Source: Labrys monachus (lineage in GTDB: Bacteria > Pseudomonadota > Alphaproteobacteria > Rhizobiales > Labraceae). From it: a stretch of 64,000 nucleotides of DNA. Each line of letters starts with the position of its first letter. Position 1 is the first letter of the stretch. The notes beneath the pieces were generated by a model, which worked only from the letters and a program-made list of their open reading frames with translations, made no database searches and had not been told where the DNA came from. The stretch is taken from NCBI RefSeq assembly GCF_030814655.1, contig NZ_JAUSVK010000001.1, positions 5,525,001 to 5,589,000 on the forward strand, given 5' to 3'. Of this stretch, positions 29,872 through 38,950 are shown in pieces. Both the position numbers and the translations under genes were made by a program.

Positions 29872-30960
29872 ATGCCCTTGTCCGCCGTGACGCCGCCCAT
29901 CGCCCCCACTGAACTGGCGCAGCTCAACGAGCGCTCGCGCGAAATCTTCCGCCAGATCGTCGATTCCTATCTGGCGACCGGCGAGCCGGTCGGCTCGCGC
30001 AACATTTCGCGCCTGCTGCCGACCTCGCTGTCCCCCGCCTCCGTGCGCAACGTCATGCAGGACCTGGAGATGCTCGGCCTGATCCAGGCGCCGCATACCA
30101 GCGCCGGCCGGGTGCCGACCGAGATGGGCCTGCGCTTCTTCGTCGACGCCATGCTCGAATTCGGCGATCTCGCGGCGCAGGACCGCGCCCAGATCGACGC
30201 GCAGATCCGGGCCGGCATGTCGTCCAAATCGCTGGAAGGCGTGCTGACCGAGGCCTCCGCCATGCTGTCGGGCCTGTCGCGCGGCGCCGGCGTCGTCGTC
30301 ACCGGCAAGCGCGACCAGCGCCTCAAGCATATCGAATTCGTGCGGCTCGAGCCCCACCAGGCGCTGGTGGTGCTGGTGTCGGAAGACGGCTCGGTCGAGA
30401 ACCGCATCATCACCGTGCCGGTCGGCCTGCCGACCTCGGCGCTGGTGGAAGCCTCCAATTACCTGAATGCGCGGGCGCGGGGGCGGACGCTCGCCGAGCT
30501 GCAGCAGGAGATGCGCCGGGCGCTCGACATGGGCCGGGCGGAGCTCGACGACCTCACGGCGCGCCTGATCGCCACCGGCCTCGCCTCCTGGGGCGGCAGC
30601 GCCAGCGACATGCCCCAGCAGCTGATCGTGCGCGGCCAGGCCAACCTGCTCGAGGACCTGCGCGCGACCGAAGACCTCGAACGCATCCGCCTGCTGTTCG
30701 CCGACATCGAGGCGAAGAAGGATCTCATCGATCTGCTCGGCCGCGCCGAGGCCGGCGACGGCGTGCGCATCTTCATCGGGTCGGAGAACAAGCTGTTCTC
30801 CCTCTCCGGCTCGTCGATGATCGCCGCCCCCTTCCGCGACGCCAGCCAGAAGATCGTCGGCGTGCTCGGGGTGATCGGGCCGACCCGCCTCAATTACGCG
30901 CGCGTGGTGCCGATGGTGGACTATACGGCCAAGGTGATCGGCAAGCTGCTGAACGGGTAG
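29872..30960 (+). CDS. hrcA: heat-inducible transcription repressor HrcA
   Basis: 362 residues. Winged helix ([47 protein letters not shown]) and the HrcA core ([59 protein letters not shown]). HrcA represses groESL-type genes by binding CIRCE. ATG 29872 lies behind AAAGGAGA; a TTG at 29830 is a weaker alternative. In many relatives grpE follows directly; here a repeat and an AraC-type gene follow, so hrcA stands alone. Confidence 0.96.
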   Translation: MPLSAVTPPIAPTELAQLNERSREIFRQIVDSYLATGEPVGSRNISRLLPTSLSPASVRNVMQDLEMLGLIQAPHTSAGRVPTEMGLRFFVDAMLEFGDLAAQDRAQIDAQIRAGMSSKSLEGVLTEASAMLSGLSRGAGVVVTGKRDQRLKHIEFVRLEPHQALVVLVSEDGSVENRIITVPVGLPTSALVEASNYLNARARGRTLAELQQEMRRALDMGRAELDDLTARLIATGLASWGGSASDMPQQLIVRGQANLLEDLRATEDLERIRLLFADIEAKKDLIDLLGRAEAGDGVRIFIGSENKLFSLSGSSMIAAPFRDASQKIVGVLGVIGPTRLNYARVVPMVDYTAKVIGKLLNG

Positions 30961-30980
30961 GGCGAAGGACGGCGCGGCGC

Positions 30981-31054
30981 GGCGATCCCCGATCGCCGTT
31001 CCTGGAAACGCGGAGCTTGCGGAAAGAAAGAGGTCGATCGGTGATCGACCCTCC
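30981..31054. repeat. dispersed double-hairpin repeat, copy 3
   Basis: GGCGATCCCCGATCGCC and GGTCGATCGGTGATCGACC flank the conserved middle (CCTGGAAACGCGGAGCTTGC then GGAAAGAAAGA). It lies between the convergent hrcA and glxA-type genes. Confidence 0.85.
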
Positions 31055-31069
31055 TGCGGATGGGCTGGT

Positions 31070-32041
31070 CTACGCCCTCACTTCGTTCCGGTCCTCGCGC
31101 GGGGCGACGGCGAAATGGGCGCGATAGGAGCGCGACAGGCAGGAAGCCGAGGAATAGCCGCAGGCCATGGCGATCTCCATCACACTCATGTCGGTCTGCC
31201 GCAGCAAGCGGCGCGCCCTTTCCAGGCGCAGGCGCAGGTAATAATTGGAGGGGGAATCCTTCAGCTGCGCCCGGAACAGCCGTTCCAGCTGACGCGCCGA
31301 CACGCCGGACAGCGATGCGAGGCTGCGGGCATCGAGCGGCGTCTCCAGATTCGCCTCCATCGCCGCCACCACCTTGATCAGCTTGCCGTTGCCGACGCCG
31401 AGGCGCTTGGGCAGGCTCATGCGCTGGCGGTCGTTGCGGTCGCGCAGGCGGTCGTGGATGAACTGCTCGGAGACCGCCACCGCCAGCGCCTGGCCGTGCT
31501 TGCGGGCGATCATGTCGAGCATCAGGTCGAGCGAGGCGGTGCCGCCGGCGCAGGTGAAATGCTGGCCGGCCGTCTCGAACAGCGCCTCGCTGATCTCGAT
31601 GTCCGGGAAGGCCTCGGCGAAGCCCGAGGCCGCCTCCCAATGCATGGTGACGCGCTGGCCGGCGAGCAGCCCGGCGGCCGCCAGGATCCAGGCCCCGGTG
31701 TCGAGCGCGCCAATCTCGCTGCCCCGGCGGGCGAGCCGGCGCAGGGCCGCGAGAGTCGGCCGCGTGGCATGGGCCGCCGGCTCGAAGCCGGCGCAGACGA
31801 TCAGGGTCGGGATGTCGGCGAGGTCGGCGAGCGCGCCCTCCACCGGGATGGGCCAGCCATTGGAGGCTGCGACGGCCTGGCCGTCGGCCGACCATGCCTT
31901 CCACTGGAACAGCGTCCGCCCCGCCAGGCGGTTGGCGACCCGCAGCGGCTCGACGGCGGAGGAGAACGCCATCATCGAGAAATGCGGCACCAGGAAGAAA
32001 CCGATCAGATCGGGACCCGGGCCCGGATGCGGCCTGAACAT
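31070..32041 (-). CDS. GlxA-family transcriptional regulator (DJ-1/PfpI + AraC)
   Basis: 323 residues. The N-terminal DJ-1/PfpI-like domain (residues 10-180; GALDTGAWILAAAGLLAG, HWEAASGFAEAFPD) is joined to an AraC-type double HTH (LASLSGVSARQLERLFRAQL, MSVMEIAMACGYSSASCLSR). Members of this family control betaine, carnitine or arginine catabolism, but no such genes are adjacent. It starts 5 nt after the mog stop codon, so the two are co-transcribed. Confidence 0.88.
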   Translation of the reverse strand: MFRPHPGPGPDLIGFFLVPHFSMMAFSSAVEPLRVANRLAGRTLFQWKAWSADGQAVAASNGWPIPVEGALADLADIPTLIVCAGFEPAAHATRPTLAALRRLARRGSEIGALDTGAWILAAAGLLAGQRVTMHWEAASGFAEAFPDIEISEALFETAGQHFTCAGGTASLDLMLDMIARKHGQALAVAVSEQFIHDRLRDRNDRQRMSLPKRLGVGNGKLIKVVAAMEANLETPLDARSLASLSGVSARQLERLFRAQLKDSPSNYYLRLRLERARRLLRQTDMSVMEIAMACGYSSASCLSRSYRAHFAVAPREDRNEVRA

Positions 32042-32046
32042 CGCGC

Positions 32047-32571
32047 CTAGGCTCCCGGCCGGAACGCCTTGCACACGGCCGAATCGGTCTCCAGGCGGGG
32101 CCCGCCGATGAGGTCGACGCAATAGGGAACCGCCGGGAAGACCGCCTGCAGGCATTGGCGGATCGAGGCGGGCTTGCCCGGCAGGTTGACGATCAGCGAG
32201 GCGCCGCGAATGCCCGCGGTCTGGCGCGAAAGGATGGCGGTCGGCACATATTTCAGGCTCTCCTGCCGCATCAGCTCGCCGAAGCCGGGCATCATCTTGC
32301 GGCACACCGCCTCGGTCGCCTCCGGGGTGACGTCGCGCTCCGCCGGCCCGGTGCCGCCGGTGGTGCAGATGAGGGCGCAGCCGATCCGGTCGGCCAGATC
32401 GATCAGCGTCTCCTCGATCAGCGCCTGCTCGTCGGCGATGACCCGTGCCACCGGCTCCCAGGGCGAGACGAGCGTCTCGGCGAGAAAGGCGATGATCGCC
32501 GGCCCGCTGCGGTCCTCATAGATGCCGGCGCTCGCCCGGTCCGATATGGTCACGATACCGATCTTCGTCAT
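32047..32571 (-). CDS. mog: molybdopterin adenylyltransferase
   Basis: 174 residues. IGIVTISDRASAGIYEDRSG, CTTGGTGPAERDVTPEATE and SLIVNLPGKPASIRQCLQAV are the MogA signatures. Mog adenylates molybdopterin before molybdenum insertion. NasA, 14 kb away in this window, is a molybdoenzyme that would need this product. Directly upstream of the glxA-type regulator (5-nt gap). Confidence 0.93.
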   Translation of the reverse strand: MTKIGIVTISDRASAGIYEDRSGPAIIAFLAETLVSPWEPVARVIADEQALIEETLIDLADRIGCALICTTGGTGPAERDVTPEATEAVCRKMMPGFGELMRQESLKYVPTAILSRQTAGIRGASLIVNLPGKPASIRQCLQAVFPAVPYCVDLIGGPRLETDSAVCKAFRPGA

Positions 32572-32689
32572 GGCAGGACCCTCATGAGCCAAGCGCGTTT
32601 GGGCAGAAACAGCGCTTTGCTCTCACTCTTTGTTTTCCGACGCGTCTTTGCGTTTTGCCGATTCCGTCAAAACACAAAACGCTCATGGC

Positions 32690-33568
32690 TCACCCCATCG
32701 GCGCGACATCGACCGAAACCCGCAATGTATGCCCGGCGGAGGCGACGACGACGCCGTCCACCGGGGCGACGTCGGCATAGTCGCGGCCCGCCGCGACCCT
32801 GATATGGTCTTCGCCGGCCAGCACCGCATTGGTGGGGTCGAGGTCGACCCAGCCGAGCCCGGCGCCGCACCAGACAGAGACCCAGGCATGGGTGGCGTCG
32901 GCGCCGACGAGGCGCTCCTTGCCCGGCGGCGGATGGGTGCGCAGATAGCCCGAGACATAGGCGGCGGGAATGCCGAGGCAGCGCAGCCCGGCGATCATCC
33001 AATGGGCGAAGTCCTGGCAGACGCCGTGGCGGGTGCGCGCCACGACATCGAGCGGCGTCGAGACGTCGGTGGCGAGCGGATCGTAGACGAAATCGGCGTG
33101 GATGCGCCGCATCATGTCGACGGCGGCGTCGAGCACCGGGCGGCCGGGCTCGAAGGAGGGCTGGGCATAGGCCCGCGCCTCGTCGAGCAGCGGCACGAAG
33201 CGGGTGGCGAACAGGTAATGGGCGGGGGCGGCGCCGTCGAGCCCGGCCACGAGCAGCGCCTCGCGGCGCACGTCGCGCCAGGACGGCGTCAGCAAAGCAT
33301 GCGGCGGCTCGCTCGGCCGGACGTCGATGCGCACCCGCGATTCGAAGCGGTGGCGGGCGGCGGCGCCGGCAAAGCGGACATGGGCGGTGCGGTTGCCGAA
33401 GAAGTCGCGTGCCTCGACATATTCGACCGGCTTGGGATCGATGAGGAGATGGGCGGAGAATACGCGCTGGCTGCCGGCCGTCGCCGGCTGCAGGTGCAGG
33501 ATGCAGCGCGCCGCCGAGACGTCGGTGCGGTAGAGATAGGTGGTGGTGTGGCGGATGGCGTAGAGCAC
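32690..33568 (-). CDS. transglutaminase-like cysteine peptidase family protein
   Basis: 292 residues. An N-terminal bacterial transglutaminase-like region (MLYAIRHTTTYLYRTDVSAA) precedes the papain-like core with the triad Cys in RHGVCQDFAHWMI, His in GADATHAWVSVW and Asp in VDLDPTNAV. In many genomes this protein is clustered with an alpha-E domain protein and an ATP-grasp protein; neither is present here. No signal peptide. Function in the family is not settled. Confidence 0.88.
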   Translation of the reverse strand: MLYAIRHTTTYLYRTDVSAARCILHLQPATAGSQRVFSAHLLIDPKPVEYVEARDFFGNRTAHVRFAGAAARHRFESRVRIDVRPSEPPHALLTPSWRDVRREALLVAGLDGAAPAHYLFATRFVPLLDEARAYAQPSFEPGRPVLDAAVDMMRRIHADFVYDPLATDVSTPLDVVARTRHGVCQDFAHWMIAGLRCLGIPAAYVSGYLRTHPPPGKERLVGADATHAWVSVWCGAGLGWVDLDPTNAVLAGEDHIRVAAGRDYADVAPVDGVVVASAGHTLRVSVDVAPMG

Positions 33569-33935
33569 GGCATTCCCGGTTGGGCGTCGGATGAAGCGCC
33601 GCCCTCCCGGACGCTATCGCATGCCGGGCGGCGCGTGAAAACCCTTTCGCGGCAAAGTCCGCGACGCCCCGGCGCGGCGGCGGCCTCGAAGCGGGGAACG
33701 GGCGGCGGCACCGGCCCGGCGGCGGCCGTCCTGTTAGATCGCCTAACGAATGCGCCCGCCTTTCTAAATTGTTCTAAGCGGTCCTGCCCACTAAAGCTCG
33801 CCTGGTGAGCCGCTCGCCCCTTGCCGTCGGGCGCGACCGCGGGAGCAGCGTTCGCATCAACCGGGCCGCCAGCGGTAACGGGAGACCTTCCGGCCGCTTC
33901 GCGCCAGCCCTCCGCATGCGCCAGGAGAATCGACC
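33569..33935. other. divergent intergenic region with a short dyad
   Basis: 367 nt between the divergent transglutaminase and SAF-domain oxidoreductase genes. It holds GTTAGATCGCCTAAC (33733-33747, perfect 5-bp arms), followed by a short AT-rich stretch, a reasonable place for an operator and promoter of the plus-strand gene. Nothing else was recognised. Confidence 0.45.
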
Positions 33936-35294
33936 ATGAATCTGTCAACGATGCTGTCGAGCCGTGCGGCCGGGGGCCGGCCGGTACGCGCCGCGCTCAT
34001 CGGCGCGGGCAAGTTCGGCTCGATGGTGCTGTCGCAGGCCCAGAAGATCGAGGGGCTGCACATGGTCGCCGTCGCCGATCTCGCCCTCGCCCGCGCGCGG
34101 GATGCGATGAAGCGCGTCGGCTGGCCGGAGGAGCGCTATGCCGCGTCGAGCGCCGGCGACGCCCTCAAGACCGGCAGGACCTACCTCACGGAGGACGCCG
34201 CCGACCTCTTCGCCTGCGACGAGATCGAATGCGTCATCGAGGCGACGGGCCATCCGATCGCGGGCACGCGCCATGCGCTGGCGGCGATCGAGCACGGCAA
34301 GCACGTCGTCATGGTCAATGTCGAGGCGGACGTCATGGTCGGGCCCCTGCTGGCGGAGAAGGCGCGCGCCAAGGGACTGGTCTATTCCATGGCCTATGGC
34401 GACCAGCCGGCCCTCATCTGCGAGCTGGTCGACTGGGTCCGCGCCTGCGGCTTCGAGCTCACCGCGGCAGGCAAGGGCATGAATTTCGAGCCGCGCTACC
34501 GCTATTCGACGCCCGACACCGTGTGGAAATTCTTCGGCTGGAGCGACGAGGAGGTCGCCAAGGGCGACTTCAACCCGAAGATGTACAATTCCTTCACCGA
34601 CGGCACCAAGGCGGCGATCGAGATGGCCGCCGTCGCCAACGGCACCGGGCTGGATTGTCCCGACGACGGCCTCGCCTTCCCGCCCGCCGGCCTGCACGAC
34701 CTCGCCAAGGTGTTCCGCCCGGCGGCGGATGGCGGCCGCATGGCGCGCGCCGGCCTCGTCGACATCGCCGCCAGCCAGGAGCCCGACGGGCGCGAGGTGG
34801 TCAACAACATCCGCTACGGCGTCTTCGTCACCTTCAAGGCCCATAACGAATATACCCGCGCCTGCTTCAAGCAATATGGCCTGCTGACCGACCCCTCCGG
34901 CTGGTATGCCTCGATGTGGCGCCCGTTCCACATCATCGGCCTGGAGACGTCGGTCAGCGTGCTGTCGGCCGTGCTGCGCGGCGAGGCGACCGGCTCGTCC
35001 CGCGAATTCCGCGGCGATGCGGTGGCAACCGCCAAGCGCGACATGCAGCCGGGCGACATCCTCGACGGCGAAGGCGGCTTCGCGGTGTGGGCCAATGCGA
35101 TCCCGGCGAGCCGCAGCCTGCAGCTGCGCGCTTTGCCGATCGGCCTGGCGCAGAACGTCAGGCTCAAGCGCGCCGTCAGGAAGGACCAGATCGTCAGCTT
35201 CGACGACGTCGAGCTGACGGCCGACCTCGACGTGGTGGCGCTGCGCCGGGAGATGGAAGACCGGTTCCGCCCCGCGCAAGGCGCGGCGGCCTGA
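33936..35294 (+). CDS. NAD(P)-binding oxidoreductase with C-terminal SAF domain
   Basis: 452 residues. A Rossmann domain (RAALIGAGKFGSMVLSQA, residues 18-40; homoserine-dehydrogenase-like) is followed by a central domain and a C-terminal SAF-type segment (DMQPGDILDGEGGFAVWANA, RAVRKDQIVSFDDVEL). Proteins of this build are often labelled FlgA-like or homoserine dehydrogenase-like because of the SAF domain, and occur in carbohydrate loci of proteobacteria. Substrate unknown. Monocistronic; preceded by AGGAGA. Confidence 0.75.
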   Translation: MNLSTMLSSRAAGGRPVRAALIGAGKFGSMVLSQAQKIEGLHMVAVADLALARARDAMKRVGWPEERYAASSAGDALKTGRTYLTEDAADLFACDEIECVIEATGHPIAGTRHALAAIEHGKHVVMVNVEADVMVGPLLAEKARAKGLVYSMAYGDQPALICELVDWVRACGFELTAAGKGMNFEPRYRYSTPDTVWKFFGWSDEEVAKGDFNPKMYNSFTDGTKAAIEMAAVANGTGLDCPDDGLAFPPAGLHDLAKVFRPAADGGRMARAGLVDIAASQEPDGREVVNNIRYGVFVTFKAHNEYTRACFKQYGLLTDPSGWYASMWRPFHIIGLETSVSVLSAVLRGEATGSSREFRGDAVATAKRDMQPGDILDGEGGFAVWANAIPASRSLQLRALPIGLAQNVRLKRAVRKDQIVSFDDVELTADLDVVALRREMEDRFRPAQGAAA

Positions 35295-35639
35295 TAGCGC
35301 CGGGCGATGCCGCAGACGGCGTATCGGCGGCCTGCCGCGCCGTCATCGGTGCCCCCTCGACCCGCCGGCGCCGGCGGCGCGCGTCGATTCCGTTTTGGAC
35401 AGAACGATCCAGCGAAACGGCGGCGCGGCCGGTCCGCCCCGGAGGCCGTGGAGCGTCGCGAGAGTCCTGCCTTCGGCGGCGTGCCTCGCACGCTGCACCG
35501 GTCCGGACGGTCCGGCTTCACCGCGGGCTCATCCCGCATATGCGCTAGGAAGAAAATAGACCGCAACACATTGATTCAATTGCAACGGGCATTTTCATTC
35601 AAGGGGGTCGGCCAAGGGCCGGTGATGAACTAACATATG

Positions 35640-35747
35640 GGCAAGACCCGCCTTCTCCCGGTTCGGGAGAAGGTCCCGGCAGGGGGATGAGAGTCTAAAC
35701 TTCGACGCAGAGAGTTCAATAGTCGCGCTGGAATCGTAGAAGTCTAG
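35640..35747 (+). repeat. dispersed palindromic repeat, left half (interrupted)
   Basis: Contains TTCTCCCGGTTCGGGAGAAGG and the central GAGAGTCTAAAC. Continuous homology to 16650-16896 resumes beyond the IS at 37120. The last four bases, CTAG, are repeated on the other side of the insertion sequence. Confidence 0.85.
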
Positions 35748-37119
35748 CAGGCTGCGGAAAAAGTCTTCCTCGAAGCGTTCCATGGTGATTCACTGCTGGT
35801 GCATGAACGGGAGGGGATCGATGCGCGGAGCGGATGTTCGGACGGAGAGTCTGTTCTCGTATGTGAGCTGCGAAGCTCGGGTTCCTGCGGATCATCCGCT
35901 GCGTGCGATCCGTGCGATTGTCGACGAGGCGCTGGAGGCGCTGTCGCCGGAGTTCGACAAGCTGTATTCGCGGCATGGGCGTCCTTCGATCCCGCCGGAG
36001 AAGCTGCTGCGTGCGCTGTTGCTGCAGGCCTTCTTCACGATCCGCTCGGAGCGGCAACTGATGGAACAGATGGATTACAATCTGATGTTCCGCTGGTTTG
36101 CCGGGCTGTCGATGGATGCGCCGATCTGGGATGTGACGGTGTTCACCAAGAACCGCGAGCGCCTGCAGGAAGGCGATATCGCCGCCAAGTTCCTGGCTGC
36201 GCTGCTGTCCCAGCCGCGGGTGACGGCTTTGCTGTCGGAGGATCATTTTTCGGTGGACGGCACCCTGATCGAGGCCTGGGCGAGCATCAAGGGCTTCAAA
36301 CCCAAGGCCGATAGGGCCGACAGCCCGGATAAGGGCGATGATGGCGGTTCGGGCAGCGTCCCGCCGGCTTCCGGTGCGGCTCCGGAAGGCAAGCCCGCCG
36401 GCGGACGGAACGCCGAGCGCGATTTCCATGGCGAGAAGCGCAGCAACCGGACCCATGCCTCGACCAGCGATCCGGATGCCCGGCTCTACAAGAAGGGCCG
36501 CGGCGCCGCGGCCAGGCTGTGCTATATGGGGCACTTCCTCATGGAGAACCGCCACGGCCTGATCGTCGACACCGAACTGACGCTTGCGACCGGCACTGCC
36601 GAGCGGGAAGCGGCCCTGAGCATGCTCAGGCGCCGCAACGCCCGTCATCGCATCACGGTCGCTGCCGACAAGGCCTATGACGTGGCTGGCTTTGTGGCGG
36701 ATCTGCGCAGTATCAAGGTCACCCCGCATGTGGCGCAGAACACCACCAACCGGCGTTCCGCCATTGACGGGCGCACCACCCGGCATGCCGGCTACGCTCT
36801 CAGCCAGCGCATCCGCAAGCGGATCGAGGAAGGGTTCGGCTGGATCAAGACCTGTGGCGGACTGAGCAAGACCCGCCATCGAGGCACTGAACGCGTCGGT
36901 TGGTCCTTCACGCTGACGGCGGCGGCCTGCAATCTGATCCGATTGCCCAAATTGATCGAAATCAAAGGATAACTGCGCCAAAATGTCGGAAAACGCATCC
37001 AAAATGCTGTTTTGGCAGCGGTCATTGCATGAAAATCGGCCACCAAAATCAAACCGAGCCCAAAAAATCAGGCCCTCAGCCAAAATATGCGGCCACGCAA
37101 CACGTTTTTCCGCAGCCTG
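35748..37119 (+). mobile_element. IS5-family insertion sequence (complete)
   Basis: 1372 bp bounded by inverted repeats CAGGCTGCGGAAAAA (left) and its complement at the right end (TTTTTCCGCAGCCTG). A 4-bp direct repeat CTAG (35744-35747 and 37120-37123) flanks it, agreeing with the YTAR target of the IS5 group. The transposase is intact, so the element may be active. Confidence 0.93.
35821..36972 (+). CDS. IS5-family DDE transposase
   Basis: 383 residues from ATG 35821 (GGGAGGGG site). The N-terminus (RADHPLRAIRAIVDEAL-like, PPEKLLRALLLQAFFTIRSE, ERQLMEQMDYNLMFRWF) is the IS5 transposase N-terminal domain. The DDE triad is visible: Asp in HFSVDGTLIEAW, Asp in AADKAYDV and Glu in RIRKRIEEGFGWIK. 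A start at 35782 would add 13 residues. Confidence 0.95.
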   Translation: MRGADVRTESLFSYVSCEARVPADHPLRAIRAIVDEALEALSPEFDKLYSRHGRPSIPPEKLLRALLLQAFFTIRSERQLMEQMDYNLMFRWFAGLSMDAPIWDVTVFTKNRERLQEGDIAAKFLAALLSQPRVTALLSEDHFSVDGTLIEAWASIKGFKPKADRADSPDKGDDGGSGSVPPASGAAPEGKPAGGRNAERDFHGEKRSNRTHASTSDPDARLYKKGRGAAARLCYMGHFLMENRHGLIVDTELTLATGTAEREAALSMLRRRNARHRITVAADKAYDVAGFVADLRSIKVTPHVAQNTTNRRSAIDGRTTRHAGYALSQRIRKRIEEGFGWIKTCGGLSKTRHRGTERVGWSFTLTAAACNLIRLPKLIEIKG

Positions 37120-37212
37120 CTAGACCCTCATCCGGCGCTTCGCGCCACCTTCTCCCGAACCGGGAGAAGGAAAATCGCGCTAATGCCTGCAAAGTTAGCG
37201 CTTATGGGCTGT
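37120..37212 (+). repeat. dispersed palindromic repeat, right half (interrupted)
   Basis: Begins with the duplicated CTAG, then ACCCTCATCC…, TTCTCCCGAACCGGGAGAAGG and AAAGTTAGCGCTTATGGG, matching the opposite end of the intact copy at 16650-16896. Confidence 0.85.
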
Positions 37213-37253
37213 CCCGCCCCCATCATATGAATCGAGACGCGCTCCTCGGTTTC

Positions 37254-37454
37254 CTACGCACCGATCTTGATCCGTTCGATGTCCTTTCTGAGGAGCTGAT
37301 TGACAAGGGCACTGAGGGAGGTGCCCTTGGCTTTGGCGCGTTCCGTGAGATAGATCAGGACATCGGGTTCAAGGTGGACAGGCGGAACCAGGCGAGCGCC
37401 TTCGCGGTAGAACCTGCCGCGCTACCCACCGGAAAAATCATACTCGTCACGCAT
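37254..37454 (-). pseudogene. BrnA-type antitoxin, nonsense mutation
   Basis: From ATG 37454 the frame reads MRDEYDFSGG, then TAG (37424-37422) at codon 11, and continues RGRFYREGARLVPPVHLEPD and LTERAKAKGTSLSALVNQLL to a normal stop at 37256-37254. This is a BrnA/CopG-type antitoxin (67 codons) with one in-frame stop near the start. It follows a truncated BrnT. Confidence 0.75.
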
Positions 37455-37467
37455 GGGGTCAGATTCC

Positions 37468-37620
37468 CTAACGGTATTGCTGCATCTCGCGTTTGGTTGG
37501 CTTCCGGGCGGAGACGATGCGGATGGTCACGTTCTCGGCGTCGATTTCGACATGAGTGTGAACAGCCAGGAGGAGCTGGTCGGTCGAAGCAAGCCCAATA
37601 TCCAACGATCTTTCAACGCG
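37468..37620 (-). pseudogene. BrnT-type toxin, C-terminal remnant
   Basis: The last ~45 codons (GLASTDQLLLAVHTHVEIDA, TIRIVSARKPTKREMQQYR) match the C-terminal half of BrnT ribonuclease toxins. The N-terminal half with the usual FEWD..K start is missing or lies in broken frames upstream. It ends 13 nt before the antitoxin start, the normal toxin-antitoxin order. Confidence 0.7.
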
Positions 37621-37960
37621 ACAATAGCGTTGACGGCAATCAAGGGCGCCGCCTCGGCCGGAAACACCAGGACAACGAGTTCGAGCTGACAAAAGTCTAC
37701 CGAGACGGGTGGGAGGGCTGCCAAGTAACGCGCCGTCATTCTCGGCGAGCCGCGCAGCGGCGAGAGAAGAGAAACCATGGGCCAGGACGCCACCCCATGT
37801 CATGGATCCCCTACCCTCGCTGCGCTCGCCGGGGATGAGGCACACGACGCCTGCCTCCGCGAGATCGTCGGGCGCCCAAGCCGATAGGACCGCCAGCCAG
37901 TTATGGACTCTTCGATCAATAACAGTGGAACAGTCCGCGCTCACCCTGTCTGCGCGCCGC
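37621..37960. other. intergenic region, decayed
   Basis: The right side of the toxin remnant fades into sequence with no sustained reading frame. A short GC-rich stretch (CCCTACCCTCGCTGCGCTCG near 37810) looks like a fragment of an intergenic repeat. No gene recognised. Confidence 0.4.
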
Positions 37961-38950
37961 TCACCGGCGCGGCCGTGCCAGCCGGTCGACATAGACGGCC
38001 AGGATCACCACCACGCCGGACGCCACATATTGCCAGAAGGAGGGGACGTTCATCAGCGTCAGGCCGTTCTGCAGCCCGCCGAGCGTCAGCGCGCCGACCA
38101 GCGACCCGAGAGGATTGCCGACGCCGCCGAACAGGCTGGCGCCGCCGATCACCGCCGAGCCGATCGCCTGCAGCTCGAAGCCGGTGCCGCCGATCGGCTC
38201 CGCCGCGCCGATGCGGGCGATCAGGATGAAGCCGGCGATGCTCGAGAGCAGACCGGAAACGGTGTAGACCGTGATCTTCACGCGGTCGATGTCGATGCCC
38301 GAAAGGCGCGCGGCCTCCTCATTGCCGCCGACCGCGACGATCTGCTCGCCGAGCGCGGTGAAGCGTATCAGGAAGAAGCCCGCCAGGGCGATGGCGACCG
38401 CCAGCACCACCGGCGTGGGCACGCCGAGGAACTGGCCGGCGAAGATGTCGCGGAAGCGGTCCGGCAGGCCGTAGATCGGCTGGCCGTTGGTGTAGATCAG
38501 CGCGGCGCCGCGATAGATGCTGAGGGTGCCGAGCGTGACGATGAAATCGGGCAGCTTGAGCTTGGCGATCAACACGCCGTTGACCGCGCCGCAGGCGAGC
38601 CCGACGGCGAGGCCCGCCGCGATGCCGGCGGACAGGCCCTGGCTGTTCATCAGGTCGGAGGCCACCATGCTCGACAGGCCGACGATCGAGCCGACCGAAA
38701 GGTCGATGCCGCGCGTGATGATCACCAGCGTCATGCCGACGGCGATGATGGCGTTGATCGCCGATTGCAGCATAATGTCCAGCAGGTTGGCCGGCTGGTA
38801 GAAGCTGGCGGTCAAGGCGGAGAAGACGGCGAAGAGCACGAGGCAGCCGAGCAGGGTGCTCGCCTGCCGCATCACGTCCCTGTTCGAGCCGGGAAGGCGA
38901 GCGGCGGGAAGGCGGCCGGCGGCCGGCATATCGGCGGGCTTGTTGGTCAT
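37961..38950 (-). CDS. ribose-type ABC transporter permease
   Basis: 329 residues with the family motifs TRGIDLSVGSIVGLSSM, KLKLPDFIVTLGTLSIYRG, VGGNEEAARLSGI and GSAVIGGASLFGGVG. About ten membrane helices. It forms the channel of an importer with the ATPase (ATGA overlap) and the binding protein at 40592. Confidence 0.93.
   Translation of the reverse strand: MTNKPADMPAAGRLPAARLPGSNRDVMRQASTLLGCLVLFAVFSALTASFYQPANLLDIMLQSAINAIIAVGMTLVIITRGIDLSVGSIVGLSSMVASDLMNSQGLSAGIAAGLAVGLACGAVNGVLIAKLKLPDFIVTLGTLSIYRGAALIYTNGQPIYGLPDRFRDIFAGQFLGVPTPVVLAVAIALAGFFLIRFTALGEQIVAVGGNEEAARLSGIDIDRVKITVYTVSGLLSSIAGFILIARIGAAEPIGGTGFELQAIGSAVIGGASLFGGVGNPLGSLVGALTLGGLQNGLTLMNVPSFWQYVASGVVVILAVYVDRLARPRR

Noticed and set aside
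27844-30357. Hsp20 as part of an 837-codon protein
   Set aside because: The upstream part is antisense to cobB and hrcA; promoter, ROSE hairpin and homology fix the start at 28272.
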